Numbered from the stretch's first letter, positions 39,036 to 53,394 are shown. The stretch is 64,000 nt of DNA from Atopsyche davidsoni (GCA_022113835.1 JAILWY010000012.1:3658001-3722000); one strand, 5' to 3'. Notes: generated from the sequence alone by a model not told the origin. Numbers and translations are program-made.

Positions 39036-41289
39036 TTATATAAAGTATTAAAATGGAATTCTACCAAGTACTCTCTGTCAAAAATATTGAAACAATATTT
39101 CAGATATTATTTCAATTGTCTCTTTTTTATTGACTATACAAATGATTCTCAATAAAAGAACATATTTCTTTTAATGAATATATATTTATAAGTTAAATAT
39201 ATATATCTGACGTAAAGATTTAAATTCCATAAACCTGGTAATTTTTCTATTATAATAGTAATGAGAATTAGATTAGAAAATTTTACCACAAAGTCGTCTT
39301 TAAAAGGCTTTTAAATAAAGTTTAAAATGGGCGTCAATTAATATTTAACAGAAAATGGAAGACCTCTTAGTTTTCATAGGTAAAATATAATTTCTTCTCC
39401 AAATTCTCATAATATAATAGCTTAATTGAAGACTCAAATGAAATTATTGGAAATTCAAATTGAATTTTCATATCTACTCTTCGTTTTGCTGTACTAAAAT
39501 GTAAAATATATTTAGAAATTCATTGTTAAAAGTACGTTTATAATTTAAATAAATAATTGTGCATTTATTTCTTATAATAAATTTATACTCGGATGATAGG
39601 TATAAAAGATATGAGTTAAATTAAAGCGTTACAAGGGTTCAATTTTACCTTGGAGAGAAGTATCCTTGGTATCGGGGAATGTACGCCTATTAAGTTGTCA
39701 TATAAAATGACCATCGAATTTTCCGACTGTGCCTTTGAAGGGAATACGCCAGCCGAGCACATTCGCGACAGATGGTTCTTTCACAAATATGAAATAATTT
39801 CTTCATTTCAACCTTCCGTATTCAATTTTTTACTGCCTGCTATTGGATGCTTGACATACTGACTAATAAAAAATAAAAGCCTGCTGATATTTTTGATAGT
39901 ATCCGCATATTTCCTGAAATATTTCGTATATTTATATATCATCCTCGAATGGCTTGTAACGACAAAAAACTTGAAAAGCAAAATTCTCGGTTGCGAAAAT
40001 CAGATATATATCTTAGATTTACTACCGAGTCTAGATGGAAAGCCTCGCAAAAGCAGTCGGAACCTTTTTTTAGTTCAATTTAAAGAAATTCCTCGAATAC
40101 CAAAAAAAAGTAAGGCACCTTGTAACTTTGTCCTTGCAACTTGGTCGTAATCTTTCCACTACCTGTCTGTGACGTCACCCACTAATGAAGCAGAAACTTC
40201 CCTCCGCGGTTGGTGTATTATTTGCGAAGAAACTGTGAATCTACCCCGCCGAGAAATAACTTCAGCGCAAACTCGGTATTCGGTGAAAGATAGCTTGTGT
40301 AGAATATTCAAATTCTTTTACCTCGGGGAATTTACCCTTTAACTGTCTTTGTGATATTTTGGAATAAATTAGCCTTTCAGCCGTTTTGATTTCAATCTCG
40401 GATCTTTCGGAACATCTTACATTCACCCTCCGTCAAACATCTAATTATTAAAAATGAAAGATAACTTCGACCGATGAACAGCTCGATGAGTTTAATCAAG
40501 TTAAAATAATTTTGTGGCCTTCGATTCCTTACTATATTTATAAATATCCAATAATTTAACGAAATAAAAATGGTATTCGAATTCAGATGAAACGAATTTC
40601 ATTTTTTTCGGAGTACATGAATGTTGACACTAACCGTACTACCCGCAAATGCAAAATTGTTCCGTTTTATTTTGGTTCGGTATCGACTGTTATCCACCAA
40701 CTCAAATAATAGAATTTATGACAGGAAATTAAATTTATATTTCACAGAATATTTTATATCACATATCACAAAATGTTTATCCAGAGAAATGTATTCAGAA
40801 TATCCGATGCGGTATACCATAGTAATACCACAAACAGTACTCACGACATATTCCAAAGTTTCCAAGCACGACCAGAAATTACGTAAATAATTAACGACGA
40901 ATAGGTGTTCTATCAGATATAAATAGCAAAGAGCTCATTAAGATAAGTCATTAGTCCGTAGCTTCAAATGATGTAATAAGGTGTTGAAATATTTTTTTTT
41001 TAGTTCTGTATGAAATGTAAATCTAGGTCAAAAGCAAGTATATTAATCTTAACAGTGGATTCTCCGGTTGCTCTTCTCTCCCGTGGCATACAAAAGACGG
41101 TCGTAGACTTAAGTAATCAAAACAGTTCCGGGTCTCCGTGACATTAAACTTTTCTGTTTTATTCCAAATGCAGGGGTAGGACCAGCCTCGCAACTTTTCC
41201 CGCATGGAACTTCGTACCAATCACCTGCAGGTCTATATTAGATTAAAATACAATCTCGAGATAAGAGGGTTCCGTTATGTCTTTTTTAT

Positions 41290-41660
41290 GGTTAAGAGAA
41301 AGTTTTTCTCCGATTGGGTCGGATTATAGAACATGAGCACGTACGAGGGAGTAAGCTCCTGTATTCCGGGGAACAATAGTTTTTCTTTGGCCTGGAAAAC
41401 GCGAGTCCGGCTTTCTGTGCCATCGGTGACAGGAGATGTGAGCACTTACAGCCCTAACAAGGTAAAAAGGAAGCCGCCCCGAGAGAGCATCACCTCCACC
41501 CTTCCAGATTAACTAACATTTACTGCATTATTGTCGTCGTCCATTTTGTCTGCGGCCTTTTGAAATACGGTGGCTCGAAACACATGTACGGACTTCTGTT
41601 TCGGGCACACCGCGACTGTCCCCGCAAAGTTTTCAGTTAAATTATTTTCAGACGGTCGTG
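41290..41660. promoter_or_regulatory. GC-richer intronic island, candidate regulatory element
   Basis: Non-repetitive sequence clearly richer in G+C than its flanks, without coding features. Classed as a candidate element on composition only. Confidence 0.25.
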
Positions 41661-44279
41661 GGAATGTAAATTTGATTTATGTTATGCTTAATGCAGTTTT
41701 TTTTTTCCAGCTCCAAATAAACTTTTTGTGAAATGCCGTAAATCACATTTAATAAGGCTTTTCTACTAATTGAACAATTACACGAAAAGTTGGCACATTA
41801 TTCAATTAAATTGTAAAGTAGTTTCGGAAGCTCTGGTTTGTTTCCATTTAAATATGGTTAATGACCCGAACACTAGTGCTGTTTTGATAATCTGTAATCA
41901 TAATTACGCTCAAATAATGAATAATTAATGATGTTTTTGTTCCCGCAGCTTACGCAATTCTACGGTGTCTTATTATTTAATTCAACCGAAAAGGTCGTTT
42001 ACCTTCAAATAAAACGTCAAACGCCAGTAATTATGAAAAATAAAGTTTCTTGGCGTTTTTATTTCTCTCGTTATCTTATAAAGTATAAAAAAGAACAGGA
42101 GCTCCCTTAAAACCTTGATGAATTAAATATAGGAGTTTTGTGGAACATCCGTGCCTTGTCACTAGTTTGTCACAAAACTTCTGGCAAAACTGTCTAAGAA
42201 ATAAGTTAGTAAATCGAGAAGAAACGCAAAGATGTCCACCTTTCCGTAATTTTTACTGCTTTATTGACAACATGACTTGTATCTTTATAACATCCCAAAA
42301 AGTTTATATTATATTACTGAAATATAATTAATTAATTTTTTTTAATGAAAGTATTTAGTGGAATTCCGTTATAATATATTTCTAACAAAATTATGTTATA
42401 TTTATTGACGTTACTAGTTTTGCCAACATACAAGTGAAGTTTTATAAATTATTTGTAAGAATATGTAAGAGAGTGAAGCAATGATTTAAATATTTCTGAT
42501 TAATCTAGGTTCTATAAAATTTTCATTTTAATGAATTTATATTTTCAAAGTGATCTTAGTTTTAAATTCATTTTAATATGTTAAGTATGTAGCAGTATTA
42601 TTTCATATCTTCATTTGTCCTCAAACCTAGCTTTGTTTGAAGATAGCATTTCAGAAAACTTGACGCATCAAAAACACTTGAATTTTGCATTTACTTTAAA
42701 AAAATATATTGAAAACTTAAAATTTAAAAAATACTCATTTTAATGTTAAATTTCAACTAGTATGAATAAACCAATATTTAATGCAGAGCAGAGGGTCATT
42801 TGAATACGTATTCGCAAAAGCTTTGACTGTTTTGTCTGTGCACGATGTTGTGAGCCGAGTCGTTATTGATCAGCAACAAATTCAGCTGCAATTCAATACA
42901 AAACATAAAAAAATGTCGAACAACGGAAACAAAAGATTTCAATCACTCTGGTTGAAAATACACATCAATCTTAAAATATTTATTGGAAACAGATCGTATT
43001 TTGTTATCAATTATAATTGATTGTTTTCTTTTTGAATGCAAAATCAATCGTTATGTTTATGTTGTTTTTGTTTTTTTTTTTTCGCGTTTCAATTTCGCAG
43101 AATAAAAAAATATATTTCTGTGTAAAAGGCATTATCGGTTTAATAAAATGATTTTATCTTTTTTGACAAGAAGGTTGTTTCTAATGATTCTAATCTTTTA
43201 TTGCTCGCCCTGTAGAGCCGGTCGCGTTAATGTCGTGTTTGAATTTTCTCGTTTTGCCATAAAAATTAAAATGTTCTCCAGAAGAAAATTTATTTTGTCA
43301 TCTTTGCTGAATATGCTACGGAAGTATTCTGTTTTATTTTTAACAGCTTGAGACTAAAAGTCATGACTAAAAATAGCAATTCACCTTTTCGCTCAAATTG
43401 TGTCTGGTCATTCCACCGTTTCAGTTTTTATATTCATTTCTCTTAACGAGTATCTTTATAATAGTAGCGTTTAGTGGGCTTAAAATCGGAGCAAACAGTT
43501 TTATTGATAGAAATAATATAATAGGCTGATATTTAGGAATAATCGTGTAGTTCATTCAAAGTAAATTTTATTTTCAAAAAACGCGCAACATATCATTGAA
43601 AAAAGATTATTAGATACTTTTGGGGAGCAATGTTGTATTTATTTTATAAACTGCACAAAAAATAAAATTAAAATCAGTACAAAAAATATAAATCAATTTT
43701 TTTAATTGATAGGCGTTTATTAATATTTCTGAACAACTTTTTAAAAAAATACAATAAAACCACGTGCTAATTTTACTTAATTTTATATTAATATAATACT
43801 GTATATAATCTTGGTAATGAATTGAAATGAATTTGAAAACCATTTTTACATGTGAAATAACTTTTCAGCAGTTTAAAAATAAAATTTCCTCTGACCATAA
43901 AAACAGTCAAAATAATATAAAAAATTTTGAATTAAAATAGTATGCGTCGAATATGTAATAATTTGAAGCTTTTATATAGATATTTATAAAAAAATATATA
44001 TTTTATATTTGTATATACCTTGAGAGAAGAATTTAATTACTAGTGAAAATTTGATTTGAATTATTAAGCTGTCAGAATATCAATAGATGGTGCTATATTT
44101 ATTTTACATTGAGTTCCTCATTTTTACTACTCATTATATCAACAGGTTTTCATGTATTCACCTGAATGCAAAACCATAATATTGTGTATAATTTAAGTCG
44201 AATAATTCATGCATCATACACTGTTTTAAATTTCATGCTACTCCGCAGTAACCACATATTTCATGTAAAAACAAACAAC

Positions 44280-44560
44280 CCTCCTACACGGGTGTGTTGC
44301 CCTGTTATTAGTAGAGAGAGAGCCCCGCCATAAATTCGTAGAGCAAAGATAATTTCGCTTTGCTTTTAAAAATTCGCTATCGAGCTTTAAAATCTTAGCA
44401 ATTTGAAAGTTATATTGCGCTAGGGGTGAACTAAACCCCTGCCTTTACCTTGGCTGTAATGCTTTTTACAGGTCGGGCTCTCGCCGCACTGGTTGCAGTA
44501 TTTTGCATCGTTTATTTGCTTTTTAGTGGTCCGAGGCTCTCAGTGTTTATATTACCGAGT
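44280..44560. promoter_or_regulatory. GC-richer intronic island, candidate regulatory element
   Basis: It contains a small hairpin (AGGGGT/ACCCCT with a 7-base loop near 44422-44440) and a GAGAGAGAG tract near 44315 resembling a GAGA-factor site. No coding signal. Function is inferred from composition. Confidence 0.25.
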
Positions 44561-45797
44561 GGATAATCCAGTTATTTGAAAACCTGTAAAAGTAGTTACT
44601 GCTTAAAAGTTCAGATTTTTACGGTAAGCTCACTTATAAATGAAGTGCTACTAGAATGCTAATCTGCAATAACCCTACGAATTCAAATTAACCAACAAGT
44701 TTTTTTAATAAAAAAAAACACATTTTTGAAATAAATGCTATTTTATTTGTAATAATTTTTTAAATTTATTTTCTTTAAGAGATACTTTTGAGTGTATTTG
44801 AATTATGGATTTGTTTTGTTTAGCTTTATTCGGTTTCAAACTAAGTCTAGTAGATTAGTCATAATCACAGAGTATATTATTGGGATGCTAAGCGTTATTT
44901 GATACTCCATTTGAATAATGGTTTTTTAATTGTTGGATTTGGAGGATACTAATGATTACCCAGGAATTATAATACAGGAAAACTTACTTTGGAAATTTGA
45001 TGGATTAACCAAAGTATTCTGAAGGTATGTTGATTTCTGTGAAGGTTCATCAGAAACTTTTAAAGTTAAAAATATAGTATTAGGTAAGTGAACATGTACT
45101 GAAATTTCGACAGGTATGATGTTACGACGAAGACTAATCAGCAGTTTTCCAAGGTATACAATTTATAACGCACGATCTCGAAAAGTTGGTACATTAGAGC
45201 GCCGAGGAAAGCCAATTTACCAACTGATATAAGACCCACGGAGCAAAGGGTTAACTACCCTGTACGGCAGTTGTACTTTTCTAATTAACAAAAAAAGAAA
45301 ACTCTTTTTGCGAAGGTCAAAGTCAATTCTGTAACTCGTTTGTTTCCTGTGGACATGAATACCCCAATTGATGAATCAATTCAAACTTTAAAAAAACTGA
45401 ATATATATACAAATAATAAAATTTCAACATACCATAATAAAAGCGTTCAAAATACTTTAATATTCATTTTTAGCATATTCATAGATCCAATAAAATTAAA
45501 ACAAAAAAAAAATACTTCATAAATAATACAATATGTTTTAACAGATTAAATATTCTGTTTAAATTTAAATCAAGTAAACCATAAAAAATTTTAAAAAATA
45601 AATATATCAAGGAAACCCGAAAAACCTTCTATGATTTTTTATCTTGCCAGTGATAAAGCGATATCCCTTATGGTACTCTTTCGTAAAAAAATGAGCTGTT
45701 GTTGTGTATTTTATAGAACTGTCTAAAAACACCCCTAAATAAATAGTACATCCCCGAAACAATTTTAAGCTGTCTAAATAATTTTCGTAAATAACCT

Positions 45798-45848
45798 ATG
45801 CCATCTAAGGATGGCATGGCAAAATAGTGCTTTAAGAAGCACTATTTT
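45798..45848. repeat. Two adjacent perfect hairpins with identical TAAG loops
   Basis: Hairpin one has 8-base arms ATGCCATC/GATGGCAT around TAAG (45798-45817). After three bases, hairpin two has 12-base arms AAAATAGTGCTT/AAGCACTATTTT around TAAG (45821-45848). Both stems are perfect and the stem sequences differ, so they are not simple duplicates. They could be the subterminal end of a transposon, a structured RNA or a tandem protein-binding site. Confidence 0.85.
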
Positions 45849-46199
45849 GTATTCAACAAAGCTTTACAATGATAACAAAACCAAATATAATATTTTTTTG
45901 TGTATGGCTGTATAAAATTAATCATTTATTCTTATATATATTTTATTTTTACGATTTATTATAAATTTACGTACACTATCAATATTTTGGATGTTCGTCG
46001 AATGTCAAATTTGTCAAATGTTTATGTAGAAAATTTAATTAAAAATATTGAAATTCTTTTTGGGTTTGATTTCATTGAAAAAATTTACGATATCAAAATA
46101 AAAATACGCCAATAACCTTCAGTATTTATTTTAAACAGCAGAAAAAATATTCTTAATTACATATAATTATCATAAAAAGATGGTAATTAATTCGTTTTT

Positions 46200-46510
46200 T
46201 TAAACATATTATTTTCCGATAGAAGCTTTCAGCCTGAAACATCAAATTAACAGGCCTTCATTAAAATAACGGCGCCGCGAGCGGCATAATTCAGGTTCTT
46301 GTTTGTGTAACGACCACTTGAAGTGCTGTTGTAGCTTTTTCCGGCCTGTCAAGTTTTTTCGCCGTTTTCGCATTTTCTGAAGATATTTTTCCCCTGCCTT
46401 TGATGGAAAAAATTTAACGTGGAGATAATCACCCTGTACCCGCAGAAGGTGAGCTGTCTTTGTAAAAATTTGCTATAAATGCACGTGAAATTAGGAGCAA
46501 TCGCGATACG
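46200..46510. promoter_or_regulatory. GC-richer intronic island, candidate regulatory element
   Basis: A compact block with GGCGCCGCGAGCGGC near 46271 surrounded by AT-rich sequence. It has no coding features and is classed on composition only. Confidence 0.2.
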
Positions 46511-47965
46511 AAATTCACTTTCACTTTACTCTTAATATTAACTTGAATCAGGAGTGTTTTTTTTATATATTGAGGAAATTTAAGTTTCAACGCATAAGGC
46601 ATATTGCATGTCTTAGAGCACGTATTAGAAAGATATCGCAGTAAACATTTTTGAAGCTCGGTACCTTTTCAGGATAAGTAGGTCATCAGCATTGCAAAGA
46701 AGTTTCAACAGAACGACTATCTTGTGTATTTTATTCAATTCCTGCATTTTACGTTCAGCTCTAAACAAAGTTCCAGAATAATACCAAACATACTTTAGTA
46801 TCATTGACTAGCAAGAAGATATTCTTTGTGCCTTTTTAGTTCTGTGTCTGTAGTGTGAAATATCTTCCTCAAAGTTATGGGACTGAACATGATTTATCCG
46901 CGGTGTTCTAACTCCGTTTCTAAGCAAACTTGTTTTTTTAGTTTCTATTCAAAAGAAGTATAAAAAAAACTCTGAAAATACAATTTAATATTAACATAAT
47001 TTATTTTCGTGTAGTTTTATTCACCGCACGTGTTTGGAATTTTTTTTTATAAAAAGGTACAAATTATTGATTGTGACAAAATAAAAAAAAACGACCAACA
47101 TGCAAAGTCAGTAGTTTTTCAGAAGTTTATCACTTTTACGAAATTTTGCAAAAATTAAATTATATATTTTGAACGCAATATCATGTCTTTTTATAAAATA
47201 TATACACTACTTATCTTGAGTTTAAATGCAGTATAAAAAATTATATAAAGTTTTGCGAATCACTAAAACATCAAGTAATTAAATTTAAATATATTTTTTT
47301 AAAGTCCCTTCGCTTACAATACTTATTTTCTTATTTTAATTTATCACTGTAAGTGTAGTAGAATAATGGCTGCTTTTTAAAAACTACCTAGACTAAGGGG
47401 TGGAAAATAAAATACGACCCGTTTGTAGCAGCCCACACCTGGTGATACCGCTCGGCAAGCGGCGTTAGAGACCTGTAAAAAACAAGAAAGACTGGCACCT
47501 GTACAGACAAGTACCGTGAAAATATTTATCGACAATTCTTATAAATTTTCTTCCAAGTGATAATTGAATATTTTAGCGAAGATAACCCAATCCAACCTAA
47601 CTGCACCCTCACATTTTTTTTTTGTTCCAACGATTTGTTTTAAGGTAAATTGTGAAACTTAGTAAATCTTAGATAGAGTCGTTTTTCGTGTTTTTACTAG
47701 TCATGCTGCTGCTTACCTGTTTAGCCGTTCAACGTACAAAACTTCAAATGCTATCTATCTACATGTGTGTAATCGATCTATATATTTTTATATCGGTACA
47801 TTAAAACTTTTGATTTATTTTAAATTTCAAAAATTAATTTCTTAAAGGCATTTGATTGGTGAAGATCCATGATTATGATGATAAAAGTAACTTTGTATTC
47901 TGTCTTCACATTGAGTATATATGTATTTTTTTTTTGCATGACTAAACTAAACTAAGTATAGTTAT

Positions 47966-48009
47966 GCATCTGATGATGACCTAGTCTATTTGGTCTAAAC
48001 TAGTCATGC
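47966..48009 (+). ncRNA. Hammerhead-ribozyme-like core, probably decayed
   Basis: In order: GCAT (47966), CTGATGA (47970-47976), an extra T, a stem II candidate GACC/GGTC with a 10-base loop, then TAAAC, TA, GTC (ending 48005) and ATGC (48006-48009). GCAT and ATGC pair to form stem I, extended by a G-U pair. AC/GT around TA would be the minimal stem III known from hammerheads of Penelope-like retroelements. Two defects are visible: T replaces the catalytic G12 of the usual GAAAC, and one base separates CTGATGA from stem II. I therefore call it hammerhead-like and probably inactive. Chance resemblance, or another repeat family sharing this pattern, remains possible. Confidence 0.35.
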
Positions 48010-49083
48010 GCGCAAGTCAAAAATGCGCAAGAAATCAATCAGTTTCTTTTTTCATTAGGGATATCATAAAAATTTAGTACTTATGGAAAAATATTGAATT
48101 TAATTTTTTATACTTGTACTTACACATGTTTCCTCTATGTAGACTTTATCGAATCATATAAATCGCCTCAAACATTTTTCTAGTGTGTTTTTATTTAGTT
48201 ATCTTCAACATTTTTCAGTCATCGTTTAATTTCCGTTATTATAACAATGTATTATATCTTTTGATGTAGTAAATAACTGTATTGAACGACCTACTATTCG
48301 CAACAGTCACAATTACTATAATTGATATATTTATATTATAATCATAAATATGCAGCTAAAATCATCTGTTTGTTAGTTTATCATTTGAAAAATAAATTAC
48401 CATCGAATTATATGTACAGTGAATTGCGTTATGTAAATTAAGGGCGGTGAACTCTCTCGGGTCGGTATATGTGCACGTGTTCACGTATTGTGCTATAAAT
48501 ATTCGAAAATTGTACCACAGTGTTGTTCCACCTCTTGGACAGATATTTATGCAATAAACAACAATACGCGTGTGATTTTACGGGAAATTTCCTGTAGTTA
48601 TTTCCTTTACGCCCTTTTCTCATTTTCGCTTAATGTCAGGAAATATCGAATGGCGCTGTGATAATTTTCAGTCTATTTAATTCACACAGCACAAAAGGTT
48701 ACCAATTGTTTTTTTTTTTACTGAGTAAAAATTAAATTATATACAAGAAAAGTAAACAAATATACTTCAATTACTCACAGTGTTATGGTCATTTCTATAC
48801 AGACAATTGAGACCCATATAAAATGCGCGCTTAGCTATATTAAAATGTGTGAACTTTATTACAACTTTCTTTTCATAATCTAGCAAGAGATGCAAAATTC
48901 TTACAACTCTGTACAAACTAGAGACAGTAAATAATGATGCAGGTGAGTAAGAAATTTAAAGTATTCCGCCACAATTTCAGCTGTCACTTGTATTATGTTT
49001 GTTATTTACAAGACAACTCAAAAAATGCACGAAAAAACTTTTTACCCGACAAGTATTTATATTTTAACAAAAATAAAAAAAAA

Positions 49084-49155
49084 TATGGTACCTTTGTTTG
49101 AACCAGGAGCCCAATGGTTAACAAACTAGCACACCAGTCTCTAGGCCATAAAATC
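49084..49155 (-). pseudogene. tRNA-Asn(GTT)-like pseudogene or SINE head
   Basis: Read on the minus strand, 72 bases follow tRNA numbering exactly: an A-box TGGCCTAGAGACTGG from position 8, anticodon GTT at 34-36 after T33, and GGTTCAAAC at 52-60. The anticodon stem keeps only one pair of five, the T stem three of five and the acceptor four of seven, so it cannot fold normally. A T-rich run just 3' of it (minus strand) would serve as a Pol III terminator. It is probably the head of an old tRNA-derived SINE. Confidence 0.6.
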
Positions 49156-51501
49156 AATAACAATTAAGAGTAAGTTTAAAAAAATAGAGATGGTGAACGA
49201 TTAAAGTATTAAAAAATTAAAGACGTTATAAATGTTTACCGAAGAGTATTAATTTTAATTAATTATAATTATTTGAATAATTACTTACAAAGGCGATTAC
49301 ATTTCTTGCTAGAAGTATTATAAACAATTAATGGATGTTTGCCTAAATTATATCGTGAAAACAGTTAATTAAAAGATAATAAGAATTTGTATTTATAATT
49401 TTAGGCCATCGGTTTCACATAAAATATTTTAAAAAATGTTTTGTCAATGATTTTTATATTGGTTCTTTTCAAATGTGAATAAAACTATATTAAAGTTATA
49501 AATTAAATAATATCGGTTCTTTAAAAATACAAACAGTTTTATGCAGATCAATCCAATATATTTTTTCAATGCTTTGCAAATGGGAATGCAAATTTTCAAT
49601 ACTATGCAAAGTTTTTGTGTTTCATATGTATGTACTTAACATAGAGGTTATAACGTTAACTAGAATAGGAGTTTAAATTGTTAAATAAAGCTTATTTAGT
49701 TTAAATGCACATAAAATGAGAATACAATACATGTATTCCACATTTTGACATTTACAACCCGATATTTGGAAATAATAAAAAAAAACATTTTGATTTTTAA
49801 ATAAATAATTTTTTTTACTTTCTTATTCTTTTTATTCAATAATTTTTGAAACGTAAATATTTTAATTACAATACTTAAGTAAATAATATAAACAAGTAAA
49901 GCTTAAAATCGAATTTAAAGAACGAGCTTTAACGGGTCAACATAATAAGCGTTATTTCTGAAAATTTATTTGCTATCAACAATTTAAATAATTGCGTAGC
50001 TTTCTGACATCCAAGTTTGTATTATTTATGAAACAAACCAACACAAACATACCGGCAATAAAAATATTAGATTTAAAATAAACCTATAAAATATTTTTTT
50101 AACTTGAATGGTACAAGCTTTTATAAATTACTAGACAAAACATAACTATGATCTGATTTCTCACTAATTTAAAAATACATTGTTCTCCATTGTATAACCT
50201 TCACAATAAAACTACAACAATTCTTTGTCCCAATGGTACGCATTTAATTTTGTCTTCAATGTTTGGAAATAATAGATTCTTATCAGAAACTATTAAAAGC
50301 AAACTTCCATTTTGTCCCCATTTCTGTTGTTTGTTTTCTTTTTCACATAAAGTTTGATATCTTTCAACGTTGTAACGTTGTATTTATTTATTAATTAAAA
50401 ACCTAACGCAATGAACTTATATTGCTTATAAGTGTTGAATATTTTTTTATAAAGTAATATGTATATATTTTTAGATGGTATCCCATCATTAGTCAGTTAA
50501 CGTATATTGTTCATAGCACAGTGACCGTGTACCTGTGTGTAAGCAAGGACACTGCCAGGCACGTAAGTTATTTATAAAAGGGTAGGTGAACTGACTGAAT
50601 CGCACAAACTTTTGCTTTGCGTAATACGAATCCGAAAATTTGGGATGCCCTTTGTGCTGTATATAAGTAGCTAAGTGAAATTTGAGCTGGTGACGACTAC
50701 GAGGCGTAATCAGCATTGCGTAACGCAATAATCTGTGCGGGCCTGCCTACACAGAGGGCTTAGTGGAATATTCCATAAATTTCTGTTTTCAAGCGTTCTA
50801 TAATGACAGGCTTATATAACACCATTTGAATCAAAACAACTATACATATTCATCTTAAAAACTATGAACGTTCACTGGAAAAATTTAAAATATCATGTAT
50901 TCACAGATGAAAAAAAAATGTTTGTATGTACCACATCACAGAATTACGAGTATATATAATTGGAATTTTTTTCATTTGTATGCTGTTTAAACAGGTTTTA
51001 ACTGAGATATGTCTGTAGTGCAGGATCTTTTTCCAAGACAATTCTGCTAATTTGTTTATATTTCATTACACAATGAGTGATTTAGATACTTACTAAAAAG
51101 CATTTTTTAGATAAAAGTTGAATCTTCATATTTTATTATGAAAAGGCTGATTCTTTGTTAAATTTTGTAATTTAATTACAATCTATTTTGTTGTGCTTAT
51201 TATTGGATATTCAAGGTGTAAAAGGATCCACGAGAAATTTAAAATAATGCAGACTTTGCTAAGTCAAGTGATTGTAAATATTTTCGTTATATTAAATTAA
51301 ATTTAGTATAACAAAAATTCTTCTTAAAATTTAATATATAAATATGAACTTTACACTATAAATATAGGGTCATAATTCAAAATCAAGGCCTTGAAGATAT
51401 CAAGAGAAGAACTTAATATATTTTTTGGTTTTAGAATTTTAAAATAATGTATATTAAAAGCATGTGTTGCAGCAATATAATCAAGAAATCATGGATATGC
51501 G

Positions 51502-51503
<2 letters not shown>

Positions 51504-51565
<62 letters not shown>
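51504..51565. repeat. (AT)31 microsatellite
   Basis: Thirty-one uninterrupted AT units. Likely unstable in length and a site of assembly error. Confidence 0.97.
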
Positions 51566-51568
<3 letters not shown>

Positions 51569-53192
51569 ATGAACAATACTGTTATGTGTTAGTTTTTAAT
51601 CCAATTGCCTTTAAATGTACTCGGGATAAAAATCTATAAACAGATTTTGAAAATATTCTGAATAATATGTTCTGCACTGAATTCAGCCATTCAGTGTTCT
51701 TTGTATGGGATTCAGGGCTTAAAAAATATGTCAATACGTTACAGAAAAGTTGAAAAGAAATAACATTCTATACAATAATGAAAGTAGAATATGAAAGATT
51801 ACGACCGTATAAACAAGTTATGGCATCGATTGAGAAAAATACAAAGAAAAAAGTACTTACGTATCTGAATTTCATCATTTTTTTGCTGTAGCTACCAGAT
51901 GAATCGTATTATTTATTTTTGATATAGTTTTCTATACTTTCTTATTTGTCGACAAAAAAATATTTATTGGTTAAAGCTTTATTAAAAAAATTATATTAAA
52001 ATTAAAATTTTTAAAAAAATGTAAATTATATTTATATATTAAATTAAGATTTATTTACAGCCTTAAATTAATGCGTCAATGTACATGAAAATTTATATGC
52101 TAAGCCGTTCCATTCTCTTAGAAAAATTTCTATCCGCAACATCGCTTAACTTTTAGCCTTTTTCAGTACGCAGCAATAAAACGAGCCGATCGCTGAAAAG
52201 AGGCAAAGCTTTCCGAGTCCGGGGTCTAACAAAGAGTTAAGTGATGACCTCAACTTTTGTTGTATCGGCGCGGTAACAATGCGGACCCTTCTAATGACCA
52301 CCTCCGATGTTTGTGCTTTTCCCTTATACGGAGAACTTAATTTCATCCCGGGCCTTTCCGATCAGATAGCTTGCAGGCTGGTATTACATTACATTTTCCA
52401 AAGAGATAATCTCGTGTGTGTGTAATACAAATATTGATATTAGCCCAAAGCCCAAAAGATTACCACAATATGTTTCGAAATAAGCATCTGTGCTCTTTGT
52501 GGGATTCGTGGGTTTCGTCAGAATCGACTGTCACTCATTGAGTATCTTGATACGAGGAAGTGCTCACATGAAAAAAGCTTGATTAATTTTCCATCCATTT
52601 AGATTATTGTTTAGAATGTTAATATGATAATTTTAGTACTAAATGCCTACGTAATATCAATATTCTTTTTTACACGAGCAAAAACGTTTTTTTTCTATTA
52701 GCTAGATCAAGGGTCCCCAACCTTTTTGCACCCAAGAGCACATTCCAGAATTCTGGTCGGGTGGCGGGCACCATATAATTTTTCAAGGTTTATTTATATT
52801 TGGACATAGTCAATTATCAAAAAATATTTAATTCCAAAAATATATTGATAAAATATTAAAATTATTGTTTACATTTTAATGAAAAATTAATAATAAGTAG
52901 TAAATAATAGCATAAAAATTCTGGTAAGTTGGTCAAATTGGGGCAAAAATGCAACGAATTATTATTTTTAATAACAACTTTAAAATGTACATCTATAGCT
53001 AAAAATTTCAAACAGGTAAGAATTCGAAAAATATCAGTTAAGGCCTGGAGGCTAAGTTTACTAAGATTTTAATGCACCAACAATATTTAATTTAAATTTG
53101 AATGTGTTTATTGGCTGATTTTTAAATCATCAATATGTTTATCTGTAAGTCAATATCTATACTTTGATTTTATATTAATTGTTAATTCATAA

Positions 53193-53297
53193 TTAATTCG
53201 CAGAACCAAAAAAATATTCAATTTTGTATGCTGCTCTTTTCAAGAATGGAAATTTGTTTATGTCAACAATATTCCAAAAGTCCTCATCTGATACATT
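53193..53297 (-). pseudogene. hAT transposase C-terminal dimerisation domain, fragment
   Basis: Thirty-four codons read with DEDFW, then NKFPFLKRAA, then YFFGSAN and a stop. The W, the FP-x-L-x-x-A and the FGS spacing follow the hAT C-terminal dimerisation block. In intact proteins FGS is followed by a serine/glutamate segment; here the frame ends instead. Upstream and downstream frames are broken by many stops. It is a relic inside the element at 52708-53685. Confidence 0.65.
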
Positions 53298-53394
53298 GGT
53301 TTTAAGAATTATTATTTTAAAAAATTTAACGATATACTCGTAATTATTTCGTCTTTATTTTGCTGTTTACTTATCATCCTATCGCAAATATATC

